Shown: positions 57,254 to 64,000 of the stretch, one piece after another
How positions within the stretch are numbered: the stretch's first letter is position 1
Layout of the letters: each line of letters starts with the position of its first letter
Assembly: GCF_036090055.1 (NCBI RefSeq)
Contig: NZ_CP107970.1
Span: 2,916,501-2,980,500 of the forward strand
Source: Nocardioides sp. NBC_00368
Lineage (GTDB): Bacteria > Actinomycetota > Actinomycetes > Propionibacteriales > Nocardioidaceae
Length of the DNA: 64,000 nt
Reading direction: 5' to 3'
Notes under the pieces: model-generated
Told to the model about the DNA's origin: nothing
The model's database searches: none
Seen by the model: only the letters and a program-made list of their open reading frames with translations
Translations under genes and position numbers: made by a program

Positions 57254-57915
57254 TGGCTCGTCGCCCTCGGGTTCTCGCGGTGGTCGCCGGCTTCGTGCTG
57301 GCGGCCACCGCGGGGCTGCCCGCCGACGCTCATCCGTTCGGTGCCCCGCAGACCGCGACGATCGCCGGGACCGCAGGCGTTCCCGAGGTGACCTGGCGGT
57401 TCGGGGCCACCGACGACATCGCCTACCTCGCCGTGCAGGTCGGGGCGCTGCCGCCGGACCGGATGACGCTCGACGGCGTCGTCCTCTACGAGTCCGGCGA
57501 CGAGAAGGCGCTGGCGCGGTCGGAGGCCTATGCCGACTACGTCCTCGACCACATCCGGATCGAGGGCTGCGACGGGTCGGTCGAGCCGGGCGAGGATCTC
57601 GTCGCCGACGGCACCACCGTCACCTTCGACTGCCCCTCACCGACCTCGTCCACGAAGGTCGAGATCGACATGCTGACCGACCTGCACCCTGCGTACCAGA
57701 CCCTGGCGTCGGGCCCGAACGGCCAGAAGGCGGCGTACGCAGGTAACGCCCGCTCCCATGGCTGGACCCTCGACGAGTCCCGGGCCGCGGCGACCGGGCT
57801 CAGCGCGCTGCTCCAGCTCGGCGGCACGCTCGGCGTGATCGGGCTGGCCGGGGCCGGCGGGTGGTGGCTCCTGCGGCGTCGCCGACAGGCGGAAGCTAGC
57901 GCTTCAGCTTCTTGA
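57253..57915 (+). CDS. Exported protein with C-terminal membrane anchor, HPFG type
   Basis: A 220-residue protein with a signal peptide ending near ADAHPFG, a ~150-residue extracytoplasmic beta domain with two cysteines (EGCDG, FDCPS), and a C-terminal helix (LSALLQLGGTLGVIGLAGAGGWWLL) followed by RRRR. It begins within the stop of the metallophosphatase gene. Mature proteins starting HPLG/HPFG are known beside NicO-type metal transporters, and such a gene lies 4.5 kb upstream on the other strand. An anchor or metal-binding partner role is inferred. Its 3' end overlaps the next gene by 20 bases. Confidence 0.75.
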   Translation: MARRPRVLAVVAGFVLAATAGLPADAHPFGAPQTATIAGTAGVPEVTWRFGATDDIAYLAVQVGALPPDRMTLDGVVLYESGDEKALARSEAYADYVLDHIRIEGCDGSVEPGEDLVADGTTVTFDCPSPTSSTKVEIDMLTDLHPAYQTLASGPNGQKAAYAGNARSHGWTLDESRAAATGLSALLQLGGTLGVIGLAGAGGWWLLRRRRQAEASASAS

Positions 57916-58183
57916 TCTCGTCCTTGGCGGCCTGCTTGGCGATCGCCTCGGCCTGGGCCTCCTCGCCGAAGACACCCTCGACCTTGGCCTTCTCGACCTT
58001 CTTGAACTGACGCAGCATGCTCCAGGCGATCACCGCGACCGCGACGCAGAGCGCGATGAAGATGCCGAAGGCGGTCCAGCCTGCGACGACATCCTCGTCC
58101 TGGGGCGGGGTGGGCTCAGGAGCGGGCTGGGAGGTGTGGAACGACTGCGTCGTCGCAAGGGTCGTCATCGGAAGGCCGGACAT
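57896..58183 (-). CDS. Small membrane protein downstream of mca
   Basis: A 95-residue protein with one helix (AGWTAFGIFIALCVAVAVIAWSML) and a lysine/glutamate-rich, probably helical tail ending in KDEIKKLKR. It corresponds in position to the small membrane protein Rv1083 that follows mca in Mycobacterium tuberculosis. Two ATGs are possible, fifteen bases apart. No function is known. Confidence 0.75.
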   Translation of the reverse strand: MSGLPMTTLATTQSFHTSQPAPEPTPPQDEDVVAGWTAFGIFIALCVAVAVIAWSMLRQFKKVEKAKVEGVFGEEAQAEAIAKQAAKDEIKKLKR

Positions 58184-58227
58184 GGGGACATTGTCTCACC
58201 TTCGCCTGAGAACGACCCAGCCTGGGC

Positions 58228-59214
58228 TCAGGCGGTGATGACCTTGCCGAAGCTGATCTCGCGGCCGACCGCGGCCTTGCCCTCGTCGTCGGCGGTGGAC
58301 AGGTCGAGGCCGGCGAACAGGTCGGTCTCCTCGCGCTTCTCGGCCTCGGGGACCGGCACGTAGGAGGTCACCAGCTCGTAGTCCTCGGTCGGCCACGCCT
58401 CCTTCTCGATCTCCCGGGGCACCGCGAACCAGGGGCCGTCGGGGTCGATCTGGGTGGCGTGCGCGAGCAGCGCCTGGTCGCGTACGCCGAAGAAGTCGGC
58501 GCACTCCACCTTCGTGGTGACCCGCTCGTCCCAGCCCGGGTCCGGCTTCCACTCCTCGAGGCGCTCCTCGTAGGGCGAGCTGAGCCCGTGGCTCTTCATC
58601 GCCTCGTGCAGGGCGACCATGCGCGGGTAGTTGAAGGTGTGGCTGTAATAGAGCTTCAGCGGCTGCCACGGCTCGCCCGCGTCCGGGAACAGGTCGGGGT
58701 CGCCAGCCGCCCGGAACGCCTCGACCGAGACCCGGTGGCACATGATGTGGTCCGGGTGCGGGTAGCCCCCGTTCTCGTCGTACGTCGTGACCACGTGCGG
58801 CCGGAACGAGCGAATGATCTCGACGAGCCGGCGCGTGCTCACCTCGAGCGGCGTCCGGCCGAAGCAGCCGTCGGGGAGCAGCGACCAGTCCTTGTCCGCC
58901 ATGTCCTTGACCAGCATGAACTCCTCGACCCACCCGGAGTCGACGAAGCCGAGCCAGTCCTGCTTGATGCCGAGGATGTCGCGGGCGCGGTGCATCTCCT
59001 CGCGGCGGATCTCGTGGATGTTCTCCAGGATCCCCGGGCGCTCCATCTTCGGGTTGAGGATGTCGCCCCGCTCGCCACCCGTACACGTCGCGACATGGAC
59101 GTCGACGCCTTCGGCGACATACTTCGCGGTGATCCCGGCGCCCTTGCTCGACTCGTCGTCGGGGTGCGCGTGCACGTGCATCAGGCGGAAGGCCTGCTGG
59201 AGCTGCTCTGGCAT
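58228..59214 (-). CDS. mca: Mycothiol S-conjugate amidase
   Basis: A 328-residue LmbE-fold zinc amidase with HAHPDDES (zinc ligands H17 and D20), CTGGERGDILNP, TYDENGGYPHPDH (third histidine) and CHRVSVEAFRAAGDPDLFP. Mca cleaves mycothiol-toxin conjugates to a mercapturic acid, which is exported, and glucosaminyl-inositol. The Glu/Lys-rich C-terminal third separates Mca from the deacetylase MshB. The start is the ATG before PEQLQQAFRLM. The gene order with DUF4307 and greA is conserved with mycobacteria. Confidence 0.95.
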   Translation of the reverse strand: MPEQLQQAFRLMHVHAHPDDESSKGAGITAKYVAEGVDVHVATCTGGERGDILNPKMERPGILENIHEIRREEMHRARDILGIKQDWLGFVDSGWVEEFMLVKDMADKDWSLLPDGCFGRTPLEVSTRRLVEIIRSFRPHVVTTYDENGGYPHPDHIMCHRVSVEAFRAAGDPDLFPDAGEPWQPLKLYYSHTFNYPRMVALHEAMKSHGLSSPYEERLEEWKPDPGWDERVTTKVECADFFGVRDQALLAHATQIDPDGPWFAVPREIEKEAWPTEDYELVTSYVPVPEAEKREETDLFAGLDLSTADDEGKAAVGREISFGKVITA

Positions 59215-59339
59215 GGGTTCAATCCTAACCACGCCCCGTCTCACGTTTCGGTTACCCGCTCCCAGTCCGCGGACAACATTCGTGGTACGCCGCAGGGACG
59301 GATGTGCGGTCTGCTTCCGCGGGATGGGACCATGTCCTG

Positions 59340-59732
59340 GTGAGCACGCCCTCAGCCGAAGAGTCCCGCATCGCGACCCGCTACGGCCGCGGCCCGCGCC
59401 GTCGCCCGGGCGTACTCATGATCGCGCTGGTCCTCGCCCTGGTCGCCGTCATCGGCTGGTTCGGCTGGGCGTTGTGGCTCGCTCTGCACCCCGAGGTCTC
59501 CTCCGGGCTGGAGAAGTGGGAGGCGGTCAGCGAGAACGAGGTCGAGGTGACCTTCGTCGTGCGCCTCCACGACAAGGACGCGAAGCCGGTCTGCACCGTC
59601 GAGGCCGAGGACGACCGGGAGGAGAAGGTCGGGCACCTCGAGTTCACCGCCGGCGAGGGGCGTCAGACGATCACCATCCCGACCGAGCGCCGTGCGCTGC
59701 GGGTCGAGTGGGGTGACTGCACGGTCGAGTGA
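59340..59732 (+). CDS. DUF4307 membrane protein
   Basis: A 130-residue protein with an N-terminal cytoplasmic stretch (SRIATRYGRGPRRRP), one helix (LMIALVLALVAVIGWFGWALWLAL) and an extracytoplasmic beta domain with VVRLHDKDAKPVCTVEAED and CTVE at the end. DUF4307 proteins are restricted to actinobacteria and sit between mca and greA, as here and in M. tuberculosis (Rv1081c). Function unknown. The GTG lacks a strong ribosome site. Confidence 0.88.
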   Translation: MSTPSAEESRIATRYGRGPRRRPGVLMIALVLALVAVIGWFGWALWLALHPEVSSGLEKWEAVSENEVEVTFVVRLHDKDAKPVCTVEAEDDREEKVGHLEFTAGEGRQTITIPTERRALRVEWGDCTVE

Positions 59733-59744
59733 CCGTACTTCTCA

Positions 59745-59798
59745 GGTGATTCCTGCACTTCTCGGGCAGTGCAACGCCAGAGAAGTGCAGGAATCACC
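59745..59798. terminator. Perfect 19-base inverted repeat between DUF4307 gene and greA
   Basis: Arms GGTGATTCCTGCACTTCTC (59745-59763) and its exact complement (59780-59798) flank a 16-base loop. A second hairpin, ACCGGGTA/TACCCGGT at 59804-59823, overlaps the greA stop. The genes converge here, so termination in both directions is the simplest role. Confidence 0.7.
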
Positions 59799-59814
59799 GG
59801 TTAACCGGGTATTC

Positions 59815-60324
59815 CTACCCGGTGTAGACCTCGGTCTTGAGGATCTCGACCTTGAGCGGCCCGCGAGGACCCTCGTAGGTCACCGTGTCACCGATGCGCG
59901 CGCCGATGAGGGCAGCACCGATCGGCGAGGCGGCGGAGGAGATCTCGACCCCGCCGGCGTACTCCTTCATCTCGATGGAGGCGATCAGACGGGTCTCGGC
60001 CTCGTCGTCGTCATCGCCCTCGAACTTGAACGTGACCAGCTTGCCGACCGAGACGACGTCGTCGTCCTCCGGGACGGTGGTGTCCGCCTTGCGGAGCAAC
60101 GCCTCGAGCTGCTGGATCTGACCCTCGAGCTTGCCCTGCTCCTCACGAGCGGCGTGGTAGCCGCCGTTCTCCTTGAGGTCACCTTCGTCACGGGCGGAGC
60201 TGATCTCGGCGAGGATCTCCTGGCGCCGGGGGCCCTTCAGGTATTCCAACTCCGCGGTGAGCTTGTCGAATGCACCCTTGCTGAGCCAGATCGTGGCAGC
60301 CGTGGTCTCGGTCGACTGAGTCAT
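59815..60324 (-). CDS. greA: Transcription elongation factor GreA
   Basis: A 169-residue protein with the N-terminal coiled coil (LSKGAFDKLTAELEYLKGPRRQEILAEISSARDEGDLKENGGYHAAREEQGKLEGQIQQLEALL), carrying the tip acidic pair Asp-Glu of DEGDLKEN. The C-terminal FKBP-like domain has ASPIGAALIGARIGDTVTYEGPRG. It rescues backtracked RNA polymerase by stimulating cleavage. CAGGAG precedes the ATG. The acidic run DDDDE in the linker is unusual but harmless in position. Confidence 0.97.
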   Translation of the reverse strand: MTQSTETTAATIWLSKGAFDKLTAELEYLKGPRRQEILAEISSARDEGDLKENGGYHAAREEQGKLEGQIQQLEALLRKADTTVPEDDDVVSVGKLVTFKFEGDDDDEAETRLIASIEMKEYAGGVEISSAASPIGAALIGARIGDTVTYEGPRGPLKVEILKTEVYTG

Positions 60325-60360
60325 AGCGAGTTACTCCTGATGGGTAGTGAATAGGTAAGG

Positions 60361-60390
60361 GGCGCCGGTCAACCCCCATCAACCGGCGCC
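60361..60390. promoter_or_regulatory. Stem-loop in the greA upstream region
   Basis: GGCGCCGGT and ACCGGCGCC arms (60361-60369 and 60382-60390) are followed on the plus strand by TTTT, but no plus-strand gene runs into it. On the minus strand it lies between ilvA and greA, 37 bases before the greA start, and would fold in the greA leader. Confidence 0.5.
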
Positions 60391-60426
60391 TTTTCTCCCT
60401 GCTGTGCGGGCGTAGTTCACCCAGCG

Positions 60427-60457
60427 GAACGTTCTGCGGGAGATTGTCAGAACGTTC
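60427..60457. promoter_or_regulatory. Inverted repeat GAACGTTCTG/CAGAACGTTC upstream of greA
   Basis: Perfect 10-base arms (60427-60436 and 60448-60457) lie 11 bases apart, and each contains the self-palindrome GAACGTTC. It lies in the likely greA promoter region and resembles a dimer-of-dimers operator. The regulator is unknown. Confidence 0.5.
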
Positions 60458-60541
60458 AGTTTAACAAGGCAACCACACCCGGAGACAGTTCGCGACCGAA
60501 ACGTTGCCCAATCTGCCGTCGAGACCGTTCCCCGGCACGGG

Positions 60542-61762
60542 TCACGGGCTGACGGCTGGATAGCCCTTGCTGCGCAGCTGTTCGAGAACACGCTCGGCAT
60601 GGTTCTGGCCGCGGGTCTCCAGCTGGAGCTGCACACCGACCTCGGCGAGCCGCAGCCCGGGATTGGTGCGCGAGTGCACGACCTCCATGACATTGGCTCC
60701 GGTGTCGCCGATCACCGAGAGCAGGGTTGCCAGCGCGCCCGGCTGATCGGGGATCGTGACCGCGACCGGCAGGTAGCGTCCGGCCAGCGTCATGCCGTGC
60801 TGGATCACCTTGCCGAGCAGGAGCGGGTCGATGTTGCCCCCGGAGAGCACGACCACGACCGGCCCCTCGAAGGCCTCGGGCGCGTCCATCAGGGCGGCGA
60901 CGCCGACGGCTCCGGCGGGCTCGACGACCAGCTTGGCCCGCTCGACGAGCGCGAGCAGCGCGCTCGAGATCGACTCCTCCGAGACCGTACGGATCTCGTC
61001 GACGTAGGACTGGATCATCGGGAAGTTGGTCTCCCCCGGCAGCCCGACCGCGATGCCGTCGGCCATCGTCGGCATCTTGTCGAGCCGGATCGGGCGGCCC
61101 TCGCGCAGCGAGACCGGGTAGGCGGCGGCGGTCTCCGCCTGCACGCCGATCACCTTCACGTCGGGGTGCTTCGCCTTGATCGCGAGCGCCGCCCCGGCCA
61201 GGAGGCCACCACCGCCCAGCGGGATGACGACGGTCTTGACGTCGGGGGCCTGGTCGAGGATCTCGAGCCCGATCGTGCCCTGGCCCGCGACCACGTCGGG
61301 ATGGTCGAAGGGATGGATCATCACGGCGCCGGTGCGCGCGGCGAAGGCCATCGCGGCATCGAGGCACTGGTCGACGTACTGGCCCTCGAAGATCACCTCC
61401 GCGCCGTAGGCGCGGGTGGCCTTCTCCTTCGGGATCGGCGCGCCCTCGGGCATGAACACGGTGGACGGGATGCCGAGGGTGGTCGCCGCCAGCGCGACCC
61501 CCTGGGCATGGTTGCCCGCACTCGCCGCCACCACCCCGTTCTTCCGCTGCTCCTCGGGCAGCCGGGCGATGCGTACGAACGCTCCGCGAGCCTTGAAGGA
61601 GCCCGTACGCTGCAGGTTCTCGCACTTGAGGACGACCTTGTCGCCGACGATGTCGGTGAGCCAGCGAGATCCCTGGACCGGGGTCTCGGTGATGTGGTCG
61701 CGCAGCAGCTCACGGGCCTCGAGGATGTCGTCGTACGTCGGCTGAGCGTGCATCTCAGGCAC
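60542..61762 (-). CDS. ilvA: Threonine ammonia-lyase with ACT domain
   Basis: A 406-residue PLP enzyme: NLQRTGSFKARGA with the cofactor Lys-57, AASAGNHAQGVALAA, PLGGGGLLAG as phosphate-binding loop, and VLSGGNIDPLLLGKVI. A single C-terminal ACT domain (VTIPDQPGALATLLSVIGDTGANVMEVVHSR) marks the shorter threonine/serine dehydratase type. It converts threonine to 2-oxobutanoate for isoleucine synthesis or catabolism. The GTG has AGGAG at good spacing and overlaps the end of the transporter gene by eight bases. Confidence 0.94.
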   Translation of the reverse strand: MPEMHAQPTYDDILEARELLRDHITETPVQGSRWLTDIVGDKVVLKCENLQRTGSFKARGAFVRIARLPEEQRKNGVVAASAGNHAQGVALAATTLGIPSTVFMPEGAPIPKEKATRAYGAEVIFEGQYVDQCLDAAMAFAARTGAVMIHPFDHPDVVAGQGTIGLEILDQAPDVKTVVIPLGGGGLLAGAALAIKAKHPDVKVIGVQAETAAAYPVSLREGRPIRLDKMPTMADGIAVGLPGETNFPMIQSYVDEIRTVSEESISSALLALVERAKLVVEPAGAVGVAALMDAPEAFEGPVVVVLSGGNIDPLLLGKVIQHGMTLAGRYLPVAVTIPDQPGALATLLSVIGDTGANVMEVVHSRTNPGLRLAEVGVQLQLETRGQNHAERVLEQLRSKGYPAVSP

Positions 61763-63203
61763 TGCCTGCTCCTGGGCTCGGTGGGGGTGGGGACGTCGGG
61801 CCGCTGGCCGGTATCGGAGGCGGTGGCGACGTCGGCGGAGCGGGGGTGGCCGGCGTGGTGGCCGGGACCGCGGTCAGGTGGTTGGCCACCGCGTTGAGAG
61901 CGGCCACGAGCGGCACCGCCACCAGCGCACCGGCCACGCCACCGAGCACGATGCCGGTGGCGACCGCGAGGATCACGCCGAGCGGGTGGACCCGGACCCA
62001 GCGACCGAGCAGGAACGGCTGCAGACCGTGGGCCTCGAGCTGCTGGACGAGGATCACGCCACCGAGCATCAGCAGCGCGGTCACCGGCCCCTGCGACACC
62101 AGCGCGACGAGCACGGCGACCGCGCCGGCGACGGTGGCGCCGATCAGCGGCACGAAGGAGCTCAGGAAGACGAGCACGCCGATCGCCACCACGAACGGCA
62201 CCTGCAGGGCAGCGGCGATGATCATGATGCCGACCGCGTCCACCGCGGCGACGATGACCGTGGCGCGGGTGAACTGGGTCAGCGAGACCCACGCGACCCG
62301 TCCCGAGCTGTCCATCCGGCTGCGGGCCGCGCGCGGCGCGAGCCGGACCAGCCAGCCCCAGATCCGATCGCCCTCGGCGCAGAAGAAGTAGGTGGAGAAG
62401 AGCACGATGAACAGGCCGGCGAAGACGTCGAGAGCGACCCCGCCGACCTCGCTGACGCGGGAGAACGGGTTGGAGGCGTACGCCGCCGCCCAGTCCTCCA
62501 CGGTGTTCTGCACCGTGTTGAGCCAGGTGTCGATCTGGGTCTCGCTCGCGTGGAACGGACCGTTGATCAGCCAGTCGCGGATCTCGTCGAGCGCCTTGAC
62601 GGTCTGCCCGGCCAGGTCGGTGAAGCCGTTGGCGACCTGGGTGCCGGCGAAGCTCAGCATGGCGATGACCGCCGCGAGCACGCCGATCACCACGAAGAGC
62701 GCCGAGATGCTGCGCTTCAGGCCGACCCGGGCGAGGCCGTTGACCACCGGGGAGACGAGCGCGGCGATCAGCAGGGCGATGACCACCGGGACGACGACGA
62801 TGCTGAGGAAGCCGAGGGCACGGACGATCAGGTAGCCGGCGGCGACGATGACCAGGAACCGCCAGCCCCACTGGGCGGCCAGCTCGACGCCGTAGGGAAC
62901 GTGCGACCGGCTCGCGGACGTCGGGACGTTCACCGGCTCGGGAGCCGCCAGCTGCTCCTGGCGCTCCTCGCGCAGACGCTCGAACTGGTTGACGAGGCGC
63001 AGCGCGAAGTTCTCGGCCGACTCACGAGCCTCGGCGGCGGCCTCCTTGGCCACCTCCGCGGACTCCCGCGCATCGGCCTCCTCCTGCGCGTGGCGCTGGG
63101 CCACGCGCGCCTCCCGGTTGCGTCTGAACGCACCCGTCATCCGCTCGAAACTCTCCTTCGCGGTCGACTTCTCGCCGCCGGGTGCATCCCCCTGATCTGT
63201 CAC
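61755..63203 (-). CDS. AI-2E family membrane transporter
   Basis: A 482-residue protein. A charged, coiled N-terminal region (EADARESAEVAKEAAAEARESAENFALRLVNQFERLREERQEQ) precedes eight helices of the AI-2E/UPF0118 family, with VFLSSFVPLIGATVAGAVAVLVAL and VRVHPLGVILAVATGIVLGGVAGALVAVPLVAAL as conserved parts. A proline-rich tail (PPTSPPPPIPASGP) ends it. Despite the family name, members include Na+/H+ antiporters; autoinducer transport is not implied. The GTG at 63203 is chosen over a TTG at 63242. Confidence 0.9.
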   Translation of the reverse strand: MTDQGDAPGGEKSTAKESFERMTGAFRRNREARVAQRHAQEEADARESAEVAKEAAAEARESAENFALRLVNQFERLREERQEQLAAPEPVNVPTSASRSHVPYGVELAAQWGWRFLVIVAAGYLIVRALGFLSIVVVPVVIALLIAALVSPVVNGLARVGLKRSISALFVVIGVLAAVIAMLSFAGTQVANGFTDLAGQTVKALDEIRDWLINGPFHASETQIDTWLNTVQNTVEDWAAAYASNPFSRVSEVGGVALDVFAGLFIVLFSTYFFCAEGDRIWGWLVRLAPRAARSRMDSSGRVAWVSLTQFTRATVIVAAVDAVGIMIIAAALQVPFVVAIGVLVFLSSFVPLIGATVAGAVAVLVALVSQGPVTALLMLGGVILVQQLEAHGLQPFLLGRWVRVHPLGVILAVATGIVLGGVAGALVAVPLVAALNAVANHLTAVPATTPATPAPPTSPPPPIPASGPTSPPPPSPGAGSA

Positions 63204-63213
63204 CTGACAGAGG

Positions 63214-64000
63214 CTACCGGGAGGGTGTGAGGTGGGTCGCAAGGTGGCGTGCGGTGGCTGGGTGCGACCGCGCCAGCAGGCCCACCGCGGCGAGCACGTA
63301 GTCGCTGTCGACCGTCCGCAGCGGCGCCTCGGGAAGCTGCCACCCGCCGCGCGACGACCAGCGCATGACGCGGTCCTCGATGTGCTTCCGACCGTGTCGG
63401 AGTACGCCGCCGGAGCCGATCACCACGCCGACCCGGCGCAGGTCGGTGCCGGTGCGCTCGATGACCTTGCCGCTCGGCGACAGCACGACCCGGGACCGTC
63501 CGGCGTGCCGCTGCAGTGCCGTGCAGATCGCGATCCTCGCCAGGAGCTCGTCGATGTCCTTGTCCTGCTCCGTGCGCGGCAGCCAACCGGGGTGGTTGCG
63601 CCGGTAGTCGACCTCGCCGGACAGATCGGACTCGGCCAGGGAGGGGTCTCCGTGGTCGGCGGCGTCGAGCGTGGTCGGGGCCGACCAGCGCATCCCCAGA
63701 TCGCCCTCGACCGTCCGGGTCACCGGGGTGACCGCGACGACCTCCTCGCGGACGTGCTCGGCCTCCGGATCGGGGCGGACCACGCTGTGCACGTCGGTCG
63801 TGGCGCCGCCGACGTCGACGACGACCACGTCCTCGCCGAGCACCTCGGCCAGTGTCTCCACACCTTGGAGGACCACATCGGGGGTCGCACCCTGGACGAT
63901 CCGCCGGAAGTCGGCCCGGCTGCTGAGGTTCTTGCCGCCGATCACGTGCTCGAGGAACATCTCCCGCACAGCTGCGCGGGCGCTCTCGGGCGCCAGCACG
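63214..64000 (-). CDS. MutL-like ATPase (glutamate mutase reactivase family), C-terminal part, cut by right edge
   Basis: At least 262 codons of a protein whose start lies beyond the window. VVVDVGGATTDVHSV is the phosphate-1 loop of the actin-like ATPase fold, and VGVVIGSGGVLRHG is a second nucleotide-binding stretch. The family is the MutL/GlmL reactivating protein of B12-dependent glutamate mutase, also found in actinobacteria beside other radical or amino-acid mutases. The missing part should carry the first phosphate loop. It ends 11 bases before the transporter GTG, so they may be cotranscribed. Confidence 0.85.
   Translation of the reverse strand, partial: VLAPESARAAVREMFLEHVIGGKNLSSRADFRRIVQGATPDVVLQGVETLAEVLGEDVVVVDVGGATTDVHSVVRPDPEAEHVREEVVAVTPVTRTVEGDLGMRWSAPTTLDAADHGDPSLAESDLSGEVDYRRNHPGWLPRTEQDKDIDELLARIAICTALQRHAGRSRVVLSPSGKVIERTGTDLRRVGVVIGSGGVLRHGRKHIEDRVMRWSSRGGWQLPEAPLRTVDSDYVLAAVGLLARSHPATARHLATHLTPSR

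Noticed and set aside
60361..60394. Rho-independent terminator of a plus-strand gene
   Set aside because: The stem plus TTTT has the right form, but no plus-strand gene ends upstream of it.
1..64000. Prophage, insertion sequence or integrative element
   Set aside because: No integrase, transposase, phage structural gene or terminal repeat was found. The tRNA-His gene is intact with no attachment-site duplicate noticed.

Overview
The window is high-GC, densely packed DNA with many GTG starts and 1-8 base stop/start overlaps. It carries mycothiol S-conjugate amidase (mca), the mca/DUF4307/greA block, an orn/tRNA-His pair and a fused acyl-CoA carboxylase. Together these point to a mycothiol-producing actinobacterium, most plausibly Nocardioides or a close relative; the genus is inferred. 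No transposase, integrase, phage gene or CRISPR array was seen.

The centre of interest is 7.4-19.9 kb. A minus-strand operon of about eleven genes (19512 down to 10923) encodes, in order, an amidohydrolase-fold protein, a DUF59/MIP18 protein, a zinc alcohol dehydrogenase, the three subunits of a copper membrane monooxygenase (PmoC, PmoA, PmoB), and then a distinctive set: a one-helix protein, a four-helix protein, a histidine-bearing cupredoxin-like lipoprotein, a large polytopic membrane protein and a 48-residue one-helix protein. The ligands of the known copper sites are present in PmoB (H30, H134, H136) and PmoC (D149, H153, H166). The first three genes are the accessory set usually found with soluble di-iron propane monooxygenases, so the operon looks like a hybrid. 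An AcoR/MimR-like activator (9142-10920) and an IclR regulator diverge just beyond its 3' end. A 25-28 base element is shared by that divergent promoter and the region upstream of the operon. I infer oxidation of short-chain alkanes to alcohols and onwards; the substrate is not proven by sequence.

Left of this (0-7.4 kb) lie the carboxylase fragment, a YHS/SnoaL pair divergent from an MmyB-type regulator, a quinol-monooxygenase-like gene with a membrane protein, and a GlcD-like flavin oxidase. From 20 to 43 kb the genes are ordinary soil-actinobacterial accessory genes: small membrane proteins, SDR, two MFS exporters, AraC/GlxA/OhrR/MarR regulators, several alpha/beta hydrolases, an aldo-keto reductase, a two-component system, nitronate monooxygenase, a limonene-epoxide-hydrolase-like enzyme and an FkbM methyltransferase. 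Several regulators have clear palindromic operators beside them (29.5, 33.85 and 45.49 kb). A six-unit array of 22-base palindromes followed by a 17-base tandem repeat fills 34.4-34.7 kb.

From 42.8 to 64 kb come a DsbA-like thioredoxin, orn and tRNA-His, a virginiamycin B lyase homologue divergent from a leaderless MarR-GNAT fusion, a ribokinase coupled to a two-domain phosphoribosyltransferase of the tellurium-response type with a TerD gene nearby, a secreted GH5 enzyme, a NicO-type metal transporter, a 1417-residue secreted LamG-metallophosphatase, and the core block mca-DUF4307-greA-ilvA. The window ends in an AI-2E family transporter and a MutL-like ATPase cut by the right edge. Perfect long hairpins occupy two of the convergent junctions (46.4 and 59.75 kb).
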